Translations under genes and position numbers: made by a program
The notes under the pieces: generated by a model
Database searches by the model: none
What the model was told of the DNA's origin: nothing
The model's input: the letters and a program-made list of their open reading frames with translations, nothing else
Assembly: GCA_031422295.1 (NCBI GenBank)
Contig: JANOQM010000095.1
Location: 54,739-118,738 of the forward strand
Direction of reading: 5' to 3'
Length of the DNA stretch: 64,000 nt
From: JANOMH01 sp031422295
GTDB lineage: Bacteria; Pseudomonadota; Alphaproteobacteria; Rhodobacterales; Rhodobacteraceae
In this document: positions 52,896 to 62,071 of the stretch, piece by piece
How positions within the stretch are numbered: position 1 is the stretch's first letter
How the letters are laid out: each line of letters starts with the position of its first letter

Positions 52896-53301
52896 CTGGT
52901 CTTCTCCACTGTTAAGGCGCCTGAAGTCAGACAGGCATCGCCGGATTGCGCCGTGGGGGCCACCTACTCAGGTCGTTCCATCGCGCGGCGCGATTGCAGC
53001 GACAAAACCGGCTTAACATCGTGCGTTCCTGAACTTTTCCAATCTTCACTGAATGCTCATTCAATCATTGTGCGAGCTTTATAACCGAGTCAAGCTGTCT
53101 TTTGTGCGGCGCATTCGGCGCAGCAGCGGACCGTGAGAACGCGACAAGATAAAGCTTCATGCCACCACAATGTCTGTCAGGTCACAGTGACGTCACCGGC
53201 ATAAAGTGCGATCAGGTCCACCAACACGAACGGCGCGCCAGCTTTTAACGACGATGCGCATCCACCGACGAAACACTTAAAGTCACGAAAGCAGGACCCC
53301 C
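52896..53301. other. Divergent regulatory region between amine-uptake and amine-oxidation genes
   Basis: About 406 bp between the PotD-like gene (minus) and the GcvT/FAD dehydrogenase gene (plus). It contains the TGAATG-N2-CATTCA palindrome. No gene is evident here. Confidence 0.55.
53050..53063. promoter_or_regulatory. Operator candidate TGAATG-CT-CATTCA
   Basis: A perfect 6-bp inverted repeat with a 2-bp centre, 155 bp before the PotD-like start and 239 bp before the plus-strand dehydrogenase. Compact TGAAYR-type palindromes are typical of BetI/TetR operators, so the TetR protein at 48154-48846 is the natural candidate. Confidence 0.45.
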
Positions 53302-55758
53302 ATGGAGCATCTTCCCGGCAACGCCCGCGTTATCGTCATCGGCGGCGGGGTGATCGGCGCGTCAGTCGCCTATCATCTGGCCGCACAAGGCTGGCGCGAC
53401 ATTGTGGTGCTGGAACGTGACAGGCTGACCTCGGGCACCACTTGGCATGCAGCAGGGTTGATTGCCTCGGCAGGTATGGCCAGCGAAACCATGGCCTGGA
53501 TCGCGCGCTACACCCGGCAGCTCTATATCGATCTCCAAGGCGAAACCGGGCTGTCCACCGGGTTTCGCCAATGCGGCCACCTGCATCTGGCCAGCACCGC
53601 CACCCGGCGCGAGGCGCAGCGGCGCGAAATGAATTTCATGCGCATCATGGGGCATGACAAACACGAGGTTTCGCCCGCCGAGGTGAAATCGATGGCCCCG
53701 CTGGTCGAAACCGAGGGACTGCATTCCGCAATATGGTCACCCAATGATGGCCGCGCCAATCCGGTGGATGTGACCATGGCGCTGGCCGCAGGGGCGCGGA
53801 TGCGCGGTGTGCGGTTTTTTGAGAATTGCGCTGTCACCGATTTCACCGTCCAGAATCAGCGGGTCACCGGCGTGGTCACGGATCAGGGCCGCATACAGGC
53901 CGAGGTGGTGGTGCTGGCCACCGGCATGTGGTCACGCCAGATCGGGGCTAGGATCGGCGTTTCGGTGCCATTGCAGGCAGCCGAACATTATTACCTGCTG
54001 ACCGAACCAGTGGACGGCGTGCATCCCGGCCTGCCAGTGGTCGAGGATCCGGACAGCTATACCTATCTGCGCGAAGAAGGCGGCGGGCTGTTATTTGGCC
54101 TGTTTGAACCCGACGCCGCAACCTGGTTGCCAAACGGCATTCCATCCGACGCCAGCTTTTTGACCCTGCCACCCGATATGGACCGGATCGCACCGCATCT
54201 GGAACATGCGTTCAAACGCTATCCGGTGATGAACACGACAGGCATTCGCAGCTTCTTTTGCGGACCGGAAAGTTTCACGCCCGATGGCGGATTTCTGGTC
54301 GGGCAAAGCCCCGAGGTGGACGGGTTGTATCTTGCGACCGGCCTCAACTCCTTGGGTATTCTGTCCGGTGGCGGCGTGGGGGCATTGCTGGCCGAAGAAA
54401 TTATCAGCGGGAATGCCAGTCAGGATATGACCGGCATCACGCCGTCCCGTACCGCCCGGCATGAATCAACCCGGACCTATCTGGCCCATCGCACCCCTGC
54501 CCTGCTTGCCGCAGCCTTTACCAATTATGCATTGCCGAATTGGAAGCACAAAACTGCGCGCAATGTGCGCCGCTTGCCGTTGCACGACCGCTATGCTGCA
54601 CAGGGAGCCTATTTCGTGGCGCTTTCCGGCTGGGAAATGCCCAACTGGTTCGCACCCAACGGCCCGATGCCAACGGTAACCCATGAATTCGGTCGGCAGG
54701 ACTGGTTCCATCTGTCCGGCAATGAACACCGGGCCACCCGCACCAGTGTCGGGTTGTTCGACAAGACCTTCATGGGCAAATTCATCGTGCAGGGCCGCGA
54801 CGCCGAAACCGTGCTGAACCGGGTCAGCGCCAATGCCATCTCGGTGCCGGTGGGCCAGAATGTCTATACCCAATGGCTGAACGGTCAGGGTGGGATCATC
54901 TCGGATCTGACAATCACCCGGCTGGACCACGACCAATTCCTGCTGATCACAGGCGATGTCCTGCAACGCATCACGCCCGCCTGGCTGCGCCGCCACACCC
55001 AGGCTGACGAATTTTGCGCCGTCACCGATGTCACCTCGGCTTATACCATCCTTAGTTTGCAGGGCCCCGCATCACGCGCGGTTTTACAAACGCTCACTGG
55101 GGCTGACCTGTCAAACGCGGCGCTACCGTTTCGTGGATCAACCGAGATCGAGATCGGCTATGCCCTCCTCCGCATCGTCCGCGTGACCTATATGGGCGAA
55201 CTGGGCTACGAAATTTACATCCCGTCCGAGCAAAGCCTGAATGTCTATGATGCGCTCACCGCCGGGATTGCAGCGCAGGGACTGAATTGCGTTCATTGCG
55301 GTCTGATGGCGCTGGAAAGCCTGCGACTGGAAAAAGGTTACCGCGATTTTGGTGTCGATATCGACAACACGGATACGCCATTGCAGGCCGGGCTGGGCTT
55401 TGTCGTCGATTTCAACAAGGGCGATTTCATCGGGCGCGACGCCCTGATGGCGCAAAAGAATGCAGGACCGCTGACAAAACGGCTGGTTGCAGTGAAACTG
55501 GATCAGGCGGAACCGCTGCTGTTGGGCAATGAACCGGTCTGGCTGGGCGACCACAGCGTCGGCTACGTCCGCGCCGGGGCTTATGGCCATTCGCTGGGTG
55601 CATCGGTCGGGCTGGCGATGATCGAACACCCGGCTGGCGTCACAGCAGCGTTCCTTAAGGAAATCGGCTTTAAAGTGCAGGTTTACGACCGTTTCATACC
55701 AGCGACCCTGTCGCTGACGCCGTTTTATGACCCCAAAAGTGAACGCATCCGGCAATAA
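53302..55758 (+). CDS. FAD-dependent dimethylglycine/sarcosine-dehydrogenase-like protein with GcvT domain
   Basis: An 818-aa two-part enzyme. The N-terminal DAO-type FAD domain has VIVIGGGVIGASVAYHLA and SGTTWHAAGL, where H49 matches the histidine that binds FAD covalently in dimethylglycine dehydrogenase. The C-terminal half (from about 430) is a GcvT-like folate-binding domain (YMGELGYEIYIPSEQ, GLMALESLRLEKGYRDFG). Such enzymes oxidatively demethylate N-methyl amino acids and pass the one-carbon unit to tetrahydrofolate. Divergent to the amine transporter, in a likely operon with the amine oxidase 23 bp downstream. Confidence 0.94.
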   Translation: MEHLPGNARVIVIGGGVIGASVAYHLAAQGWRDIVVLERDRLTSGTTWHAAGLIASAGMASETMAWIARYTRQLYIDLQGETGLSTGFRQCGHLHLASTATRREAQRREMNFMRIMGHDKHEVSPAEVKSMAPLVETEGLHSAIWSPNDGRANPVDVTMALAAGARMRGVRFFENCAVTDFTVQNQRVTGVVTDQGRIQAEVVVLATGMWSRQIGARIGVSVPLQAAEHYYLLTEPVDGVHPGLPVVEDPDSYTYLREEGGGLLFGLFEPDAATWLPNGIPSDASFLTLPPDMDRIAPHLEHAFKRYPVMNTTGIRSFFCGPESFTPDGGFLVGQSPEVDGLYLATGLNSLGILSGGGVGALLAEEIISGNASQDMTGITPSRTARHESTRTYLAHRTPALLAAAFTNYALPNWKHKTARNVRRLPLHDRYAAQGAYFVALSGWEMPNWFAPNGPMPTVTHEFGRQDWFHLSGNEHRATRTSVGLFDKTFMGKFIVQGRDAETVLNRVSANAISVPVGQNVYTQWLNGQGGIISDLTITRLDHDQFLLITGDVLQRITPAWLRRHTQADEFCAVTDVTSAYTILSLQGPASRAVLQTLTGADLSNAALPFRGSTEIEIGYALLRIVRVTYMGELGYEIYIPSEQSLNVYDALTAGIAAQGLNCVHCGLMALESLRLEKGYRDFGVDIDNTDTPLQAGLGFVVDFNKGDFIGRDALMAQKNAGPLTKRLVAVKLDQAEPLLLGNEPVWLGDHSVGYVRAGAYGHSLGASVGLAMIEHPAGVTAAFLKEIGFKVQVYDRFIPATLSLTPFYDPKSERIRQ

Positions 55759-55781
55759 TACTCAAAAAGGGTCCGGTGATT

Positions 55782-57104
55782 ATGGAAGAAAAACAAGTGG
55801 TTGGGCCGATCGGAACAATGGCCCCAAACACCAGCGCCGGGCGGCAAGTGCTGGTGCTTGGGGCCGGCATGGCAGGCCTGACCGCCGCAAAACACCTGTC
55901 CCAAGCCGGCGCAAAAGTAACGGTGATCGAAGCGCGTGACCGTATTGGCGGGCGTACCTGGACCAGCGACCTCTGGCCCGATCTGCCGGTTGACATGGGG
56001 GCAAGCTGGCTGCACGGCGTCACCGGCAATCCGCTGACAGTGCTGGCTGACCGCATCAGTGCAGCGCGAACCCCCACATCCTACGGCCGATCCGTCAGCT
56101 TTGACCAAACCGGTCGCGTCATTGACTTTCCGGCCATCGTCAAGCGGGCCGGGGCGCTGATAAAGGCCGCACGAAAACAAGCGGACGCGCTGGATCAGGA
56201 CATCTCGCTACAACACGCGATCGAGGCATCAGCGCCATGGCAGGCCCTTGCGGCACAGGACCGGCGGGCTGTCCGGCTGGCGATCAACACCCGGATCGAG
56301 CATGAATATGCGGGCGACTGGACCCGTTTGTCGGCTTGGAATTTCGATGACGGCAGCGAATTTCCGGGCGGCGACGTTGTGTTTAACCAAGGCTATCGCC
56401 CGCTGGTCGAGCACCAGGCGCAGGGCCTTGATATCCGCCTGCGCGAAGTGGTGACGGACATTGGCCCCTTGGGCAAAGGCGTTGCCGTCACCACAACGAA
56501 GGGGCGGCGTGTTGCGGACCATGTCATCGTGACCTTGCCGCTTGGTGTGTTAAAATCCGGGGCTGTGCGCTTTGCCAAACCATTGGCGCAGGCCCGTCAA
56601 CGGGCCATCGACCGGCTGGAAATGGGATTGCTGAACAAGTGCTGGTTGCGTTTTGACCGGGTATTCTGGCCCACCGACGTCGATTGGATCGACTATCTGG
56701 GTCCCCAAGATGGGCTTTGGAGCGATTGGTTGAACGGCCTGCACAGCACCGGACTGCCGGTCCTTGTGGGGTTCAACGCCGCCGCAATGGCCGACCAGAC
56801 AGAGGCGCTGGACGACCGCACCACGACCGCTTCGGCGATGGAGGCGCTGCGGGCGATGTTCGGCACTGCCATCCCCGCCGCCCTTGGCAGTCAGATTACC
56901 CGCTGGCGGCAGGATCCCTTTGCCGGCGGGTCATATTCCTTCAATGCGGTCGGTTCCAGCGCGCGAAACCGCCGCGCATTGTTCGGGTCTGACTGGGCAG
57001 GTCGGTTGCAATTCGCGGGCGAGGCTGCGTCGCATGATCACCCGGGCACCGTGCATGGCGCGATGATGACCGGCCTTGCCGCCGCCGCAGCAGCACTTGG
57101 GTAG
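55782..57104 (+). CDS. Flavin-containing amine oxidase (polyamine/monoamine oxidase family)
   Basis: A 440-aa flavoprotein: VLVLGAGMAGLTAAKHL dinucleotide fold, IEARDRIGGRTWT, and the C-terminal FAGEAASHDHPGTVHGAM segment of the MAO/polyamine oxidase family. The ATG at 55782 is preferred; a GTG at 55776 is also in frame behind AAGGG. It would oxidise an amine to an aldehyde and ammonia or amine. With the upstream gene it suggests stepwise breakdown of an N-methylated or poly-amine. Confidence 0.92.
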   Translation: MEEKQVVGPIGTMAPNTSAGRQVLVLGAGMAGLTAAKHLSQAGAKVTVIEARDRIGGRTWTSDLWPDLPVDMGASWLHGVTGNPLTVLADRISAARTPTSYGRSVSFDQTGRVIDFPAIVKRAGALIKAARKQADALDQDISLQHAIEASAPWQALAAQDRRAVRLAINTRIEHEYAGDWTRLSAWNFDDGSEFPGGDVVFNQGYRPLVEHQAQGLDIRLREVVTDIGPLGKGVAVTTTKGRRVADHVIVTLPLGVLKSGAVRFAKPLAQARQRAIDRLEMGLLNKCWLRFDRVFWPTDVDWIDYLGPQDGLWSDWLNGLHSTGLPVLVGFNAAAMADQTEALDDRTTTASAMEALRAMFGTAIPAALGSQITRWRQDPFAGGSYSFNAVGSSARNRRALFGSDWAGRLQFAGEAASHDHPGTVHGAMMTGLAAAAAALG

Positions 57105-57119
57105 CAGTGGTTCACAGCC

Positions 57120-57143
57120 CCACGAACAGCGCCACGAACAGCG
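57120..57143. repeat. Two tandem copies of a 12-bp unit
   Basis: CCACGAACAGCG occurs twice in a row in the 42-bp gap between the convergent amine oxidase and LacI-type genes. No function is evident. Confidence 0.6.
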
Positions 57144-57146
57144 GCC

Positions 57147-58106
57147 TCAGGTATCGCGGTGGATCAGCTGGACCGGCACGACGATCTGGCGCGCCGGGTG
57201 GCCGGAAATCGCCTCTTCCCGCAGAATAATCGTGCTGCGGGCAATTTCGGCAAAATCCTGCCTGACCGTGGTCAGATGCCGGGACAGGCCGGGCAAGTCG
57301 TCAAACCCGGCCACGGTAATATCCTGCGGCAGGCGCAAACCGATGTCGTGCAACGCGGAACAGGCACCCAGCGCGTGTTCGTCGGTTTCGCAAAACAAAC
57401 AATCGATGCCCGGCAGATTGTCACGAAACCGCATCGCCGTGCGGTAGCCGCACAGGGTATTGGTCACATCCCTGACAGCTTCCAGATGCACCACGCTCAG
57501 CCCCAGCCGGGCGGCCTCGGCATGGGCAGATTCGGCCCGCCGCCCAATCGCTGGGCTGTGCCCATGGTTATAGGATGACATGATCGCCAGTCGTTTGCGG
57601 CCCAGCGCATGAAAATGCGCCACCACTTGCCGCGCCCCGTCGGCATCATCGGGGATCACGGAAAACACCTCGGGTTCGGACACATAGCCAATGGCAACAA
57701 ACGGCACCATGGCTGCCTTGCACTGCGCGACACGCGGGTCATGATCCTCAACGCCGATCAGGATCACGGCACCGACCGTGCCCAACCGGTCCAGCAGCTC
57801 TGCCGCATCCAGCAAGGTCACGCCCCAGCCGGAATTATCCAGTTGCTGGATCAGATTCTGATACAACAGGGTCACATAACGGTCGGTCGGCAAGGCATCG
57901 CGCGACAGGCTGATCCCGATCATCGCGCGCCGCCCCTTGGCCAGCAGCCGCCCGCCAATGGACGGGCGATAGTTCAGTTCAGCGCAAGCCGCCAGAATCC
58001 GGTCACGCGTATCTGCCACCACCGACGGATCACCGCGCAATGCGCGCGAGATTGTGGCCTGCGACAGCCCGGTCAGCCGCGCAATGTCATATTGGGTCGA
58101 TTGCAT
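57147..58106 (-). CDS. LacI-family transcriptional regulator
   Basis: A 319-aa regulator: helix-turn-helix and hinge at 1-60 (YDIARLTGLSQATISRALRGDP, ILAACAELNYRPS) and a periplasmic-binding-protein-like effector domain (FCETDEHALGACSALHDIGLRLPQDITVAGFDDLP). The ATG at 58106 has GGTGGG upstream; a GTG at 58118 would add four residues. It is divergent from the glycoside transporter operon, which it probably represses in the absence of the sugar. Confidence 0.94.
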   Translation of the reverse strand: MQSTQYDIARLTGLSQATISRALRGDPSVVADTRDRILAACAELNYRPSIGGRLLAKGRRAMIGISLSRDALPTDRYVTLLYQNLIQQLDNSGWGVTLLDAAELLDRLGTVGAVILIGVEDHDPRVAQCKAAMVPFVAIGYVSEPEVFSVIPDDADGARQVVAHFHALGRKRLAIMSSYNHGHSPAIGRRAESAHAEAARLGLSVVHLEAVRDVTNTLCGYRTAMRFRDNLPGIDCLFCETDEHALGACSALHDIGLRLPQDITVAGFDDLPGLSRHLTTVRQDFAEIARSTIILREEAISGHPARQIVVPVQLIHRDT

Positions 58107-58185
58107 GCCGTTTCCCACCCCTTGGCGCGTTCATAAAGCAATGTGACACAATGATGAAGATTTTACTTTCAACGAATCGTGAATA

Positions 58186-58215
58186 CGCATACATAAACTA
58201 ATGACTGCGCATACA
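58186..58215 (+). promoter_or_regulatory. Direct repeats CGCATACA, 22 bp apart
   Basis: CGCATACA at 58186-58193 and 58208-58215, separated by 22 bp start to start (two helical turns), in the 163-bp space between the LacI-type gene and the binding-protein gene. A candidate activator or repressor site; neither copy is a clear LacI palindrome. Confidence 0.35.
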
Positions 58216-58269
58216 CGAGGGTAAGAGGACGTGTTCACGCAGCCCTTTTTCAGATCCCTGGGAGGACAC

Positions 58270-59499
58270 ATGCGTAGCTTTGGAAAAACTCTGGCGACAT
58301 CTGTCGCGGCACTTGGTCTGGCCACTGCGGCGGCGGCCGATACGGTCAAGGTTGGTGGCTTTGGCGGCTCTGATCCGGTTGTGATCAACGGTCTGCTGAC
58401 CGAAGTTCTGGCGGAAGAAATTGCCGCCGCTGGCATCACGGTAGAATACACCCCCGTAGACGGCGACTTTTCGCAATTCATCGTCAATGCCTTGTCCGCA
58501 GGCACCGCCCCGGACCTGTTCTACGTCGATATCTTCTGGAGCAATTCGATTTTCGACAACAATCAGGCCGTGCCGGTGGCTGATCAGGCTGTCGGGGCCG
58601 AGATTTTGCCGAACCTGACGGCGGCTTTTACGATCGATGGCCAGTTGATGGGCGTGCCCAAGGATTTCAACACTTTGGCCCTGCATTACAATGTCGATAT
58701 CTTTGACGATGCCGGGGTCGAATACCCTGATGCTGATGATACGTGGGATGATTTTGCGACCAAGCTGACCGCCGTTCATGACGCCCTTGGCGATGTGTCA
58801 GGCATCTGCGTGGTGCCGGATTATGCCCGGTTCGGGGCTTTTGCGCTTGCCACCGGCTGGCAGCCGTTTGATGCCGCTGGGCGCACCGTGCTGGACGATA
58901 ATTTCAAACGCGCCTTTACGTTCTACACCGGGCTGGCTGACTCGGGCGCGGGTGTGGTTGCCGCCGATGTGGGCGAAGGCTGGACCGGCGGTTGTATGTC
59001 GTCCGAAAAGACCGCGGTTGCGATGGAAGGGGCCTGGATGATCGGCCATCTGCGCGACGCCGCCCCGTCGATGGTCTGGGGGTCCACCATGTTGCCGATG
59101 GATCCGGTGTCGGGCGAACGCGGCAATCTGATCTTTACCGTCGCATGGGCGGTGAATGCCGCATCAACTGTGCAGGATGATGCGCAGGTTCTGGCCGGAT
59201 TGCTGACCTCGGAAAAGGCGCAGCAATGGGTGCTGGAACAGGGCCTTGCGATTCCCAGCCGGACCTCGCTGGCCGATAATGCGTTCTTGGCCGGTGACAG
59301 CCCTGCCGCAGTGGCCAGCCGGATGGTGTTTGACGGGCAAAGCGACGGCAATGTGCAGCCGTATTATTTCGGGCCCTATGGCGGCGCATGGATGGAGCCG
59401 ATCAACAGTGCCATCAATTCTGTGCTGCTGGGCGAATCCGATGTGGATACCGCCTTGGCCGAAGCGCAGGCCAAACTGGACCAATTGACCGGGCATTGA
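58270..59499 (+). CDS. Glycoside/sugar ABC transporter substrate-binding protein
   Basis: A 409-aa family-1-type binding protein. GGAGG directly precedes the ATG at 58270, followed by a Sec signal peptide (MRSFGKTLATSVAALGLATA, cleavage near AAAD). The body has LSAGTAPDLFYVDIFWSNSI, GVPKDFNTLALHYNVDIFDDAGVEYP and AVAMEGAWMIGHLRD, all usual for the sugar-binding class. First gene of the operon. Confidence 0.94.
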   Translation: MRSFGKTLATSVAALGLATAAAADTVKVGGFGGSDPVVINGLLTEVLAEEIAAAGITVEYTPVDGDFSQFIVNALSAGTAPDLFYVDIFWSNSIFDNNQAVPVADQAVGAEILPNLTAAFTIDGQLMGVPKDFNTLALHYNVDIFDDAGVEYPDADDTWDDFATKLTAVHDALGDVSGICVVPDYARFGAFALATGWQPFDAAGRTVLDDNFKRAFTFYTGLADSGAGVVAADVGEGWTGGCMSSEKTAVAMEGAWMIGHLRDAAPSMVWGSTMLPMDPVSGERGNLIFTVAWAVNAASTVQDDAQVLAGLLTSEKAQQWVLEQGLAIPSRTSLADNAFLAGDSPAAVASRMVFDGQSDGNVQPYYFGPYGGAWMEPINSAINSVLLGESDVDTALAEAQAKLDQLTGH

Positions 59500-59541
59500 T
59501 CCCGGTCTGTCAATCAACGGCTCGACCTCCCCGTCGTTGAT

Positions 59542-59582
59542 GGTGGTGGCCCGGAATCCGACATTCCAGCCACCACCTTTTC
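59542..59582 (+). terminator. Strong hairpin plus T run between binding-protein and permease genes
   Basis: GGTGGTGGC (59542-59550) pairs with GCCACCACC (59569-59577), extended by GGAAT/ATTCC inside, and TTTT follows. A smaller hairpin, ATCAACG/CGTTGAT, precedes it (59513-59541). Inside an operon this likely acts as a partial terminator that keeps binding-protein mRNA in excess. Confidence 0.6.
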
Positions 59583-59607
59583 CTGTCTTTGCACAAAGGT
59601 TGACCAG

Positions 59608-60705
59608 ATGAGCGCGGATCCGTTTGACAAGGCCGAAACCCGCACCGCCTGGGCCTTTCTGGCCCCGTTCCTGATCATGCTGGCGATCTTTTTCTTTTAT
59701 GCGGCACTGCGGTCCGCGTGGTTCAGCCTGACCGAATTCAACCTGTTCGATACACCCCGGTTTGTCGGCCTGTCCAATTACATCCAGCTGATCACCGACC
59801 CGTTGTTCGGTCTGGCGCTGCGAAACTCGCTGTCCTTTGCCATCATCGTGACCGTCTCGCAGACCGTGCTGGCGATGTTGCTTGCAGTCTTTGTGAACCG
59901 CATGGCGCATGCCAAGGGGCTGACACGGACGATTTTCTACTTCCCGTCCATCGTCTCCTCAACAGTGATGACGCTGATTTTCCTATGGCTGTTCCAGCGA
60001 CAGGGGATCATGACTGACCTGATCAACGGGGCCAAAAACCATATGGCCACTATCGCGTGCTTCATCGCCGTTCTGTTGCTGGTGCAGGCAGCTTTCGTCC
60101 TGTCAGCCCGGCGCAGATATGTCGATGTGCGCGCCGTTGATCCGTTCTTTCTGGTCTTTTCCGTGCTGGCCGCTGTTGTCGTGACCCTGATCCTGCGCTT
60201 GGCCCAAGTCCTGCCCGTCGGTCAGCAGTCCGAGGCGATCAGCTGGCTGAACACCCGCGAAACGATGTTGTTCATGCCGCGGACCATGTGGGCGATTGCG
60301 GTGATGAATATCTTTACCACCGTGCCCACGATGATGCTGCTGTATCTGGCCGGGCTGCAATCCATTTCCGGGCAACTGTATGAAGCCGCCGAAATCGACG
60401 GTGCCACCAAATGGCAACAATTCCGCAAGATTACCGTGCCGCTGCTGGGTCCCGTCACGTTTGCCGTGGTCACATTGGGCCTGATCGGAACCTTGCAGAT
60501 GTTCGATCAGGTGGCGATCCTTGGCAATGCAGCACCAATCGAAAGTCGGGTCACACTGGGCTATTATACCTATTACAACACCTTTCCGCCGGGCGGATCA
60601 CCCAAGATTGGCATGGCCAGCGCCGGGGCGATCTGTCTGGGGCTGTTGACCCTGTTCATCGTGTTCCTGCAACGCCGTTTGGGCATTTCGGACAAGGGGA
60701 TTTAA
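59608..60705 (+). CDS. Sugar ABC transporter permease (MalF type) with inserted helix pair
   Basis: A 365-aa permease; standard members are about 300 aa. The N-terminal segment AWAFLAPFLIMLAIFFFYAAL and the coupling loop EAAEIDGATKWQQFRKITVPLLGP are normal. Between them, residues about 145-208 are extra and contain two hydrophobic helices (148-166 and 179-198) joined by a basic loop, SARRRYVDVR, so topology would be kept. Two bases before the next gene. Function of the insert unknown. Confidence 0.9.
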   Translation: MSADPFDKAETRTAWAFLAPFLIMLAIFFFYAALRSAWFSLTEFNLFDTPRFVGLSNYIQLITDPLFGLALRNSLSFAIIVTVSQTVLAMLLAVFVNRMAHAKGLTRTIFYFPSIVSSTVMTLIFLWLFQRQGIMTDLINGAKNHMATIACFIAVLLLVQAAFVLSARRRYVDVRAVDPFFLVFSVLAAVVVTLILRLAQVLPVGQQSEAISWLNTRETMLFMPRTMWAIAVMNIFTTVPTMMLLYLAGLQSISGQLYEAAEIDGATKWQQFRKITVPLLGPVTFAVVTLGLIGTLQMFDQVAILGNAAPIESRVTLGYYTYYNTFPPGGSPKIGMASAGAICLGLLTLFIVFLQRRLGISDKGI

Positions 60706-60706
60706 C

Positions 60707-62071
60707 ATGGCACTTCCCATCAACGCCCGCCTACCCATCGCCGAATTGCGCAAACGGCAGGTTGCCGCCTTGGGCTGGACCTGGATGTTCATGATCGGGC
60801 TTGCCACGCTGTTTCTGGGCACCTTTGTGATCGCCTTCATGGCGTCGCTGAAAGAAGACCCGCTGGAAAGCCCGTTCCGGTTTGTATTCCCGCAGATCAT
60901 GCCCTCCGCATGGGTGGCCGGTGCCGATCTGGGGGCGCAGGGCGGTGGCGGCGCATGGTGGGGCGGGTTCACGCAAGACGCCGATCTGACATTTTCGGTG
61001 ACCTATGCCGTGCCCCAGGGCACCGAAGTCGTGGCACCAGAGGTCGAGGTGCCGCGCCGTATTCCCGGCTCTGGTGTCGCCGCAGCAATCACAACCGACT
61101 TTGCCTCGGACTATGCGGTGATCGAGGAAGTTGGGCGCGAGACGACCATGATCCCCGCGCTGGCGGGTGAAGGCGAATGGCAGGCTACCCGCTATGATTA
61201 TCGGATCACCTATAATGCGACCGGGGACACACCCGACATTGAACGCCTGCCGTTTTCCGCCACTGTGCCGCGCGACTATATCCTGATCGACAGCACCCTG
61301 CCAGTCACCCAGATGGAGCGGCGGGGCCGCACTGCCAGCTGGATGAATATCGCCCCCGGCGCGCTGGGGCTGGTGTTCAACAACTACCGCCGGGTCCTGA
61401 ATGAGACGGTCGATATCGGCTCGGGCGAGCGGTTGTTCGGGTATTGGCTGCTGAACAGCTTTATGATCGCGGCAGGCCGGATCGTGATGATCCTGACCCT
61501 CGCCACACTGGCGGGCTATGCGCTGGCCCGGCTCAAGTTCCGGGGGTCGGCGGCCGTCTTTGCCGCCGTGATCTTTTCCATGACGATCCCGCCGCAGGTC
61601 ACGTTCATTTCGAACTACCTGGTGATCCGCGACATGGGGCTGCTGAATACCAACTGGGGCGTCATTATCGTCGTCACCTTTTCCGCGCATGTGCTGATGA
61701 TGAAACAATTTTTCGAAGGGTTCCCGCGCGAAATCGAAGAAGCGGCCATTGTGGATGGCGCGTCGCGGTTGCGGGTTCTGTGGTCCATCGTGCTGCCCAA
61801 TGCGCGGCCCGCGCTGATGACCAATGCGATCATTGCGTTTCAATCGGGCTGGAACGACTTTTTCTGGCCCTTCGTGCTGATCACCGGGCCGCTGCAGGCT
61901 TTGCCCGTGCAGGTCGGACTTTTGGGCCTGTCCAATCAGGGCGGTGGCGGCGAAAGCGACTGGGGGCTGGTCTTGGCCGGCGCGTTCATTTCCATCGTGC
62001 CGCTGGTTGTGATGTTCATCCTGTTTCAACGCTACATCATCGACAACCAAGTGACCGAAGGCATCAAATGA
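60707..62071 (+). CDS. Sugar ABC transporter permease (MalG type) with large periplasmic insert
   Basis: A 454-aa permease; ordinary members are 270-300 aa. After the first membrane segment (about 27-46) come roughly 150 extra residues (66-215), rich in beta-forming and Gly/Thr residues, before the normal NNYRRVL ... LLNSFMIAA segment. The coupling loop EIEEAAIVDGASRLRVLWSIVLPNARP and ending IIDNQVTEGIK are typical. The insert should be periplasmic and could contact the binding protein. The stop overlaps the glycosidase start by 4 bp. Confidence 0.9.
   Translation: MALPINARLPIAELRKRQVAALGWTWMFMIGLATLFLGTFVIAFMASLKEDPLESPFRFVFPQIMPSAWVAGADLGAQGGGGAWWGGFTQDADLTFSVTYAVPQGTEVVAPEVEVPRRIPGSGVAAAITTDFASDYAVIEEVGRETTMIPALAGEGEWQATRYDYRITYNATGDTPDIERLPFSATVPRDYILIDSTLPVTQMERRGRTASWMNIAPGALGLVFNNYRRVLNETVDIGSGERLFGYWLLNSFMIAAGRIVMILTLATLAGYALARLKFRGSAAVFAAVIFSMTIPPQVTFISNYLVIRDMGLLNTNWGVIIVVTFSAHVLMMKQFFEGFPREIEEAAIVDGASRLRVLWSIVLPNARPALMTNAIIAFQSGWNDFFWPFVLITGPLQALPVQVGLLGLSNQGGGGESDWGLVLAGAFISIVPLVVMFILFQRYIIDNQVTEGIK

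Noticed and set aside
61444..62067. Upstream extension of the debranching-like hydrolase frame
   Set aside because: It runs through the permease gene in another frame; the ATG at 62068 overlapping the permease stop is the natural start.
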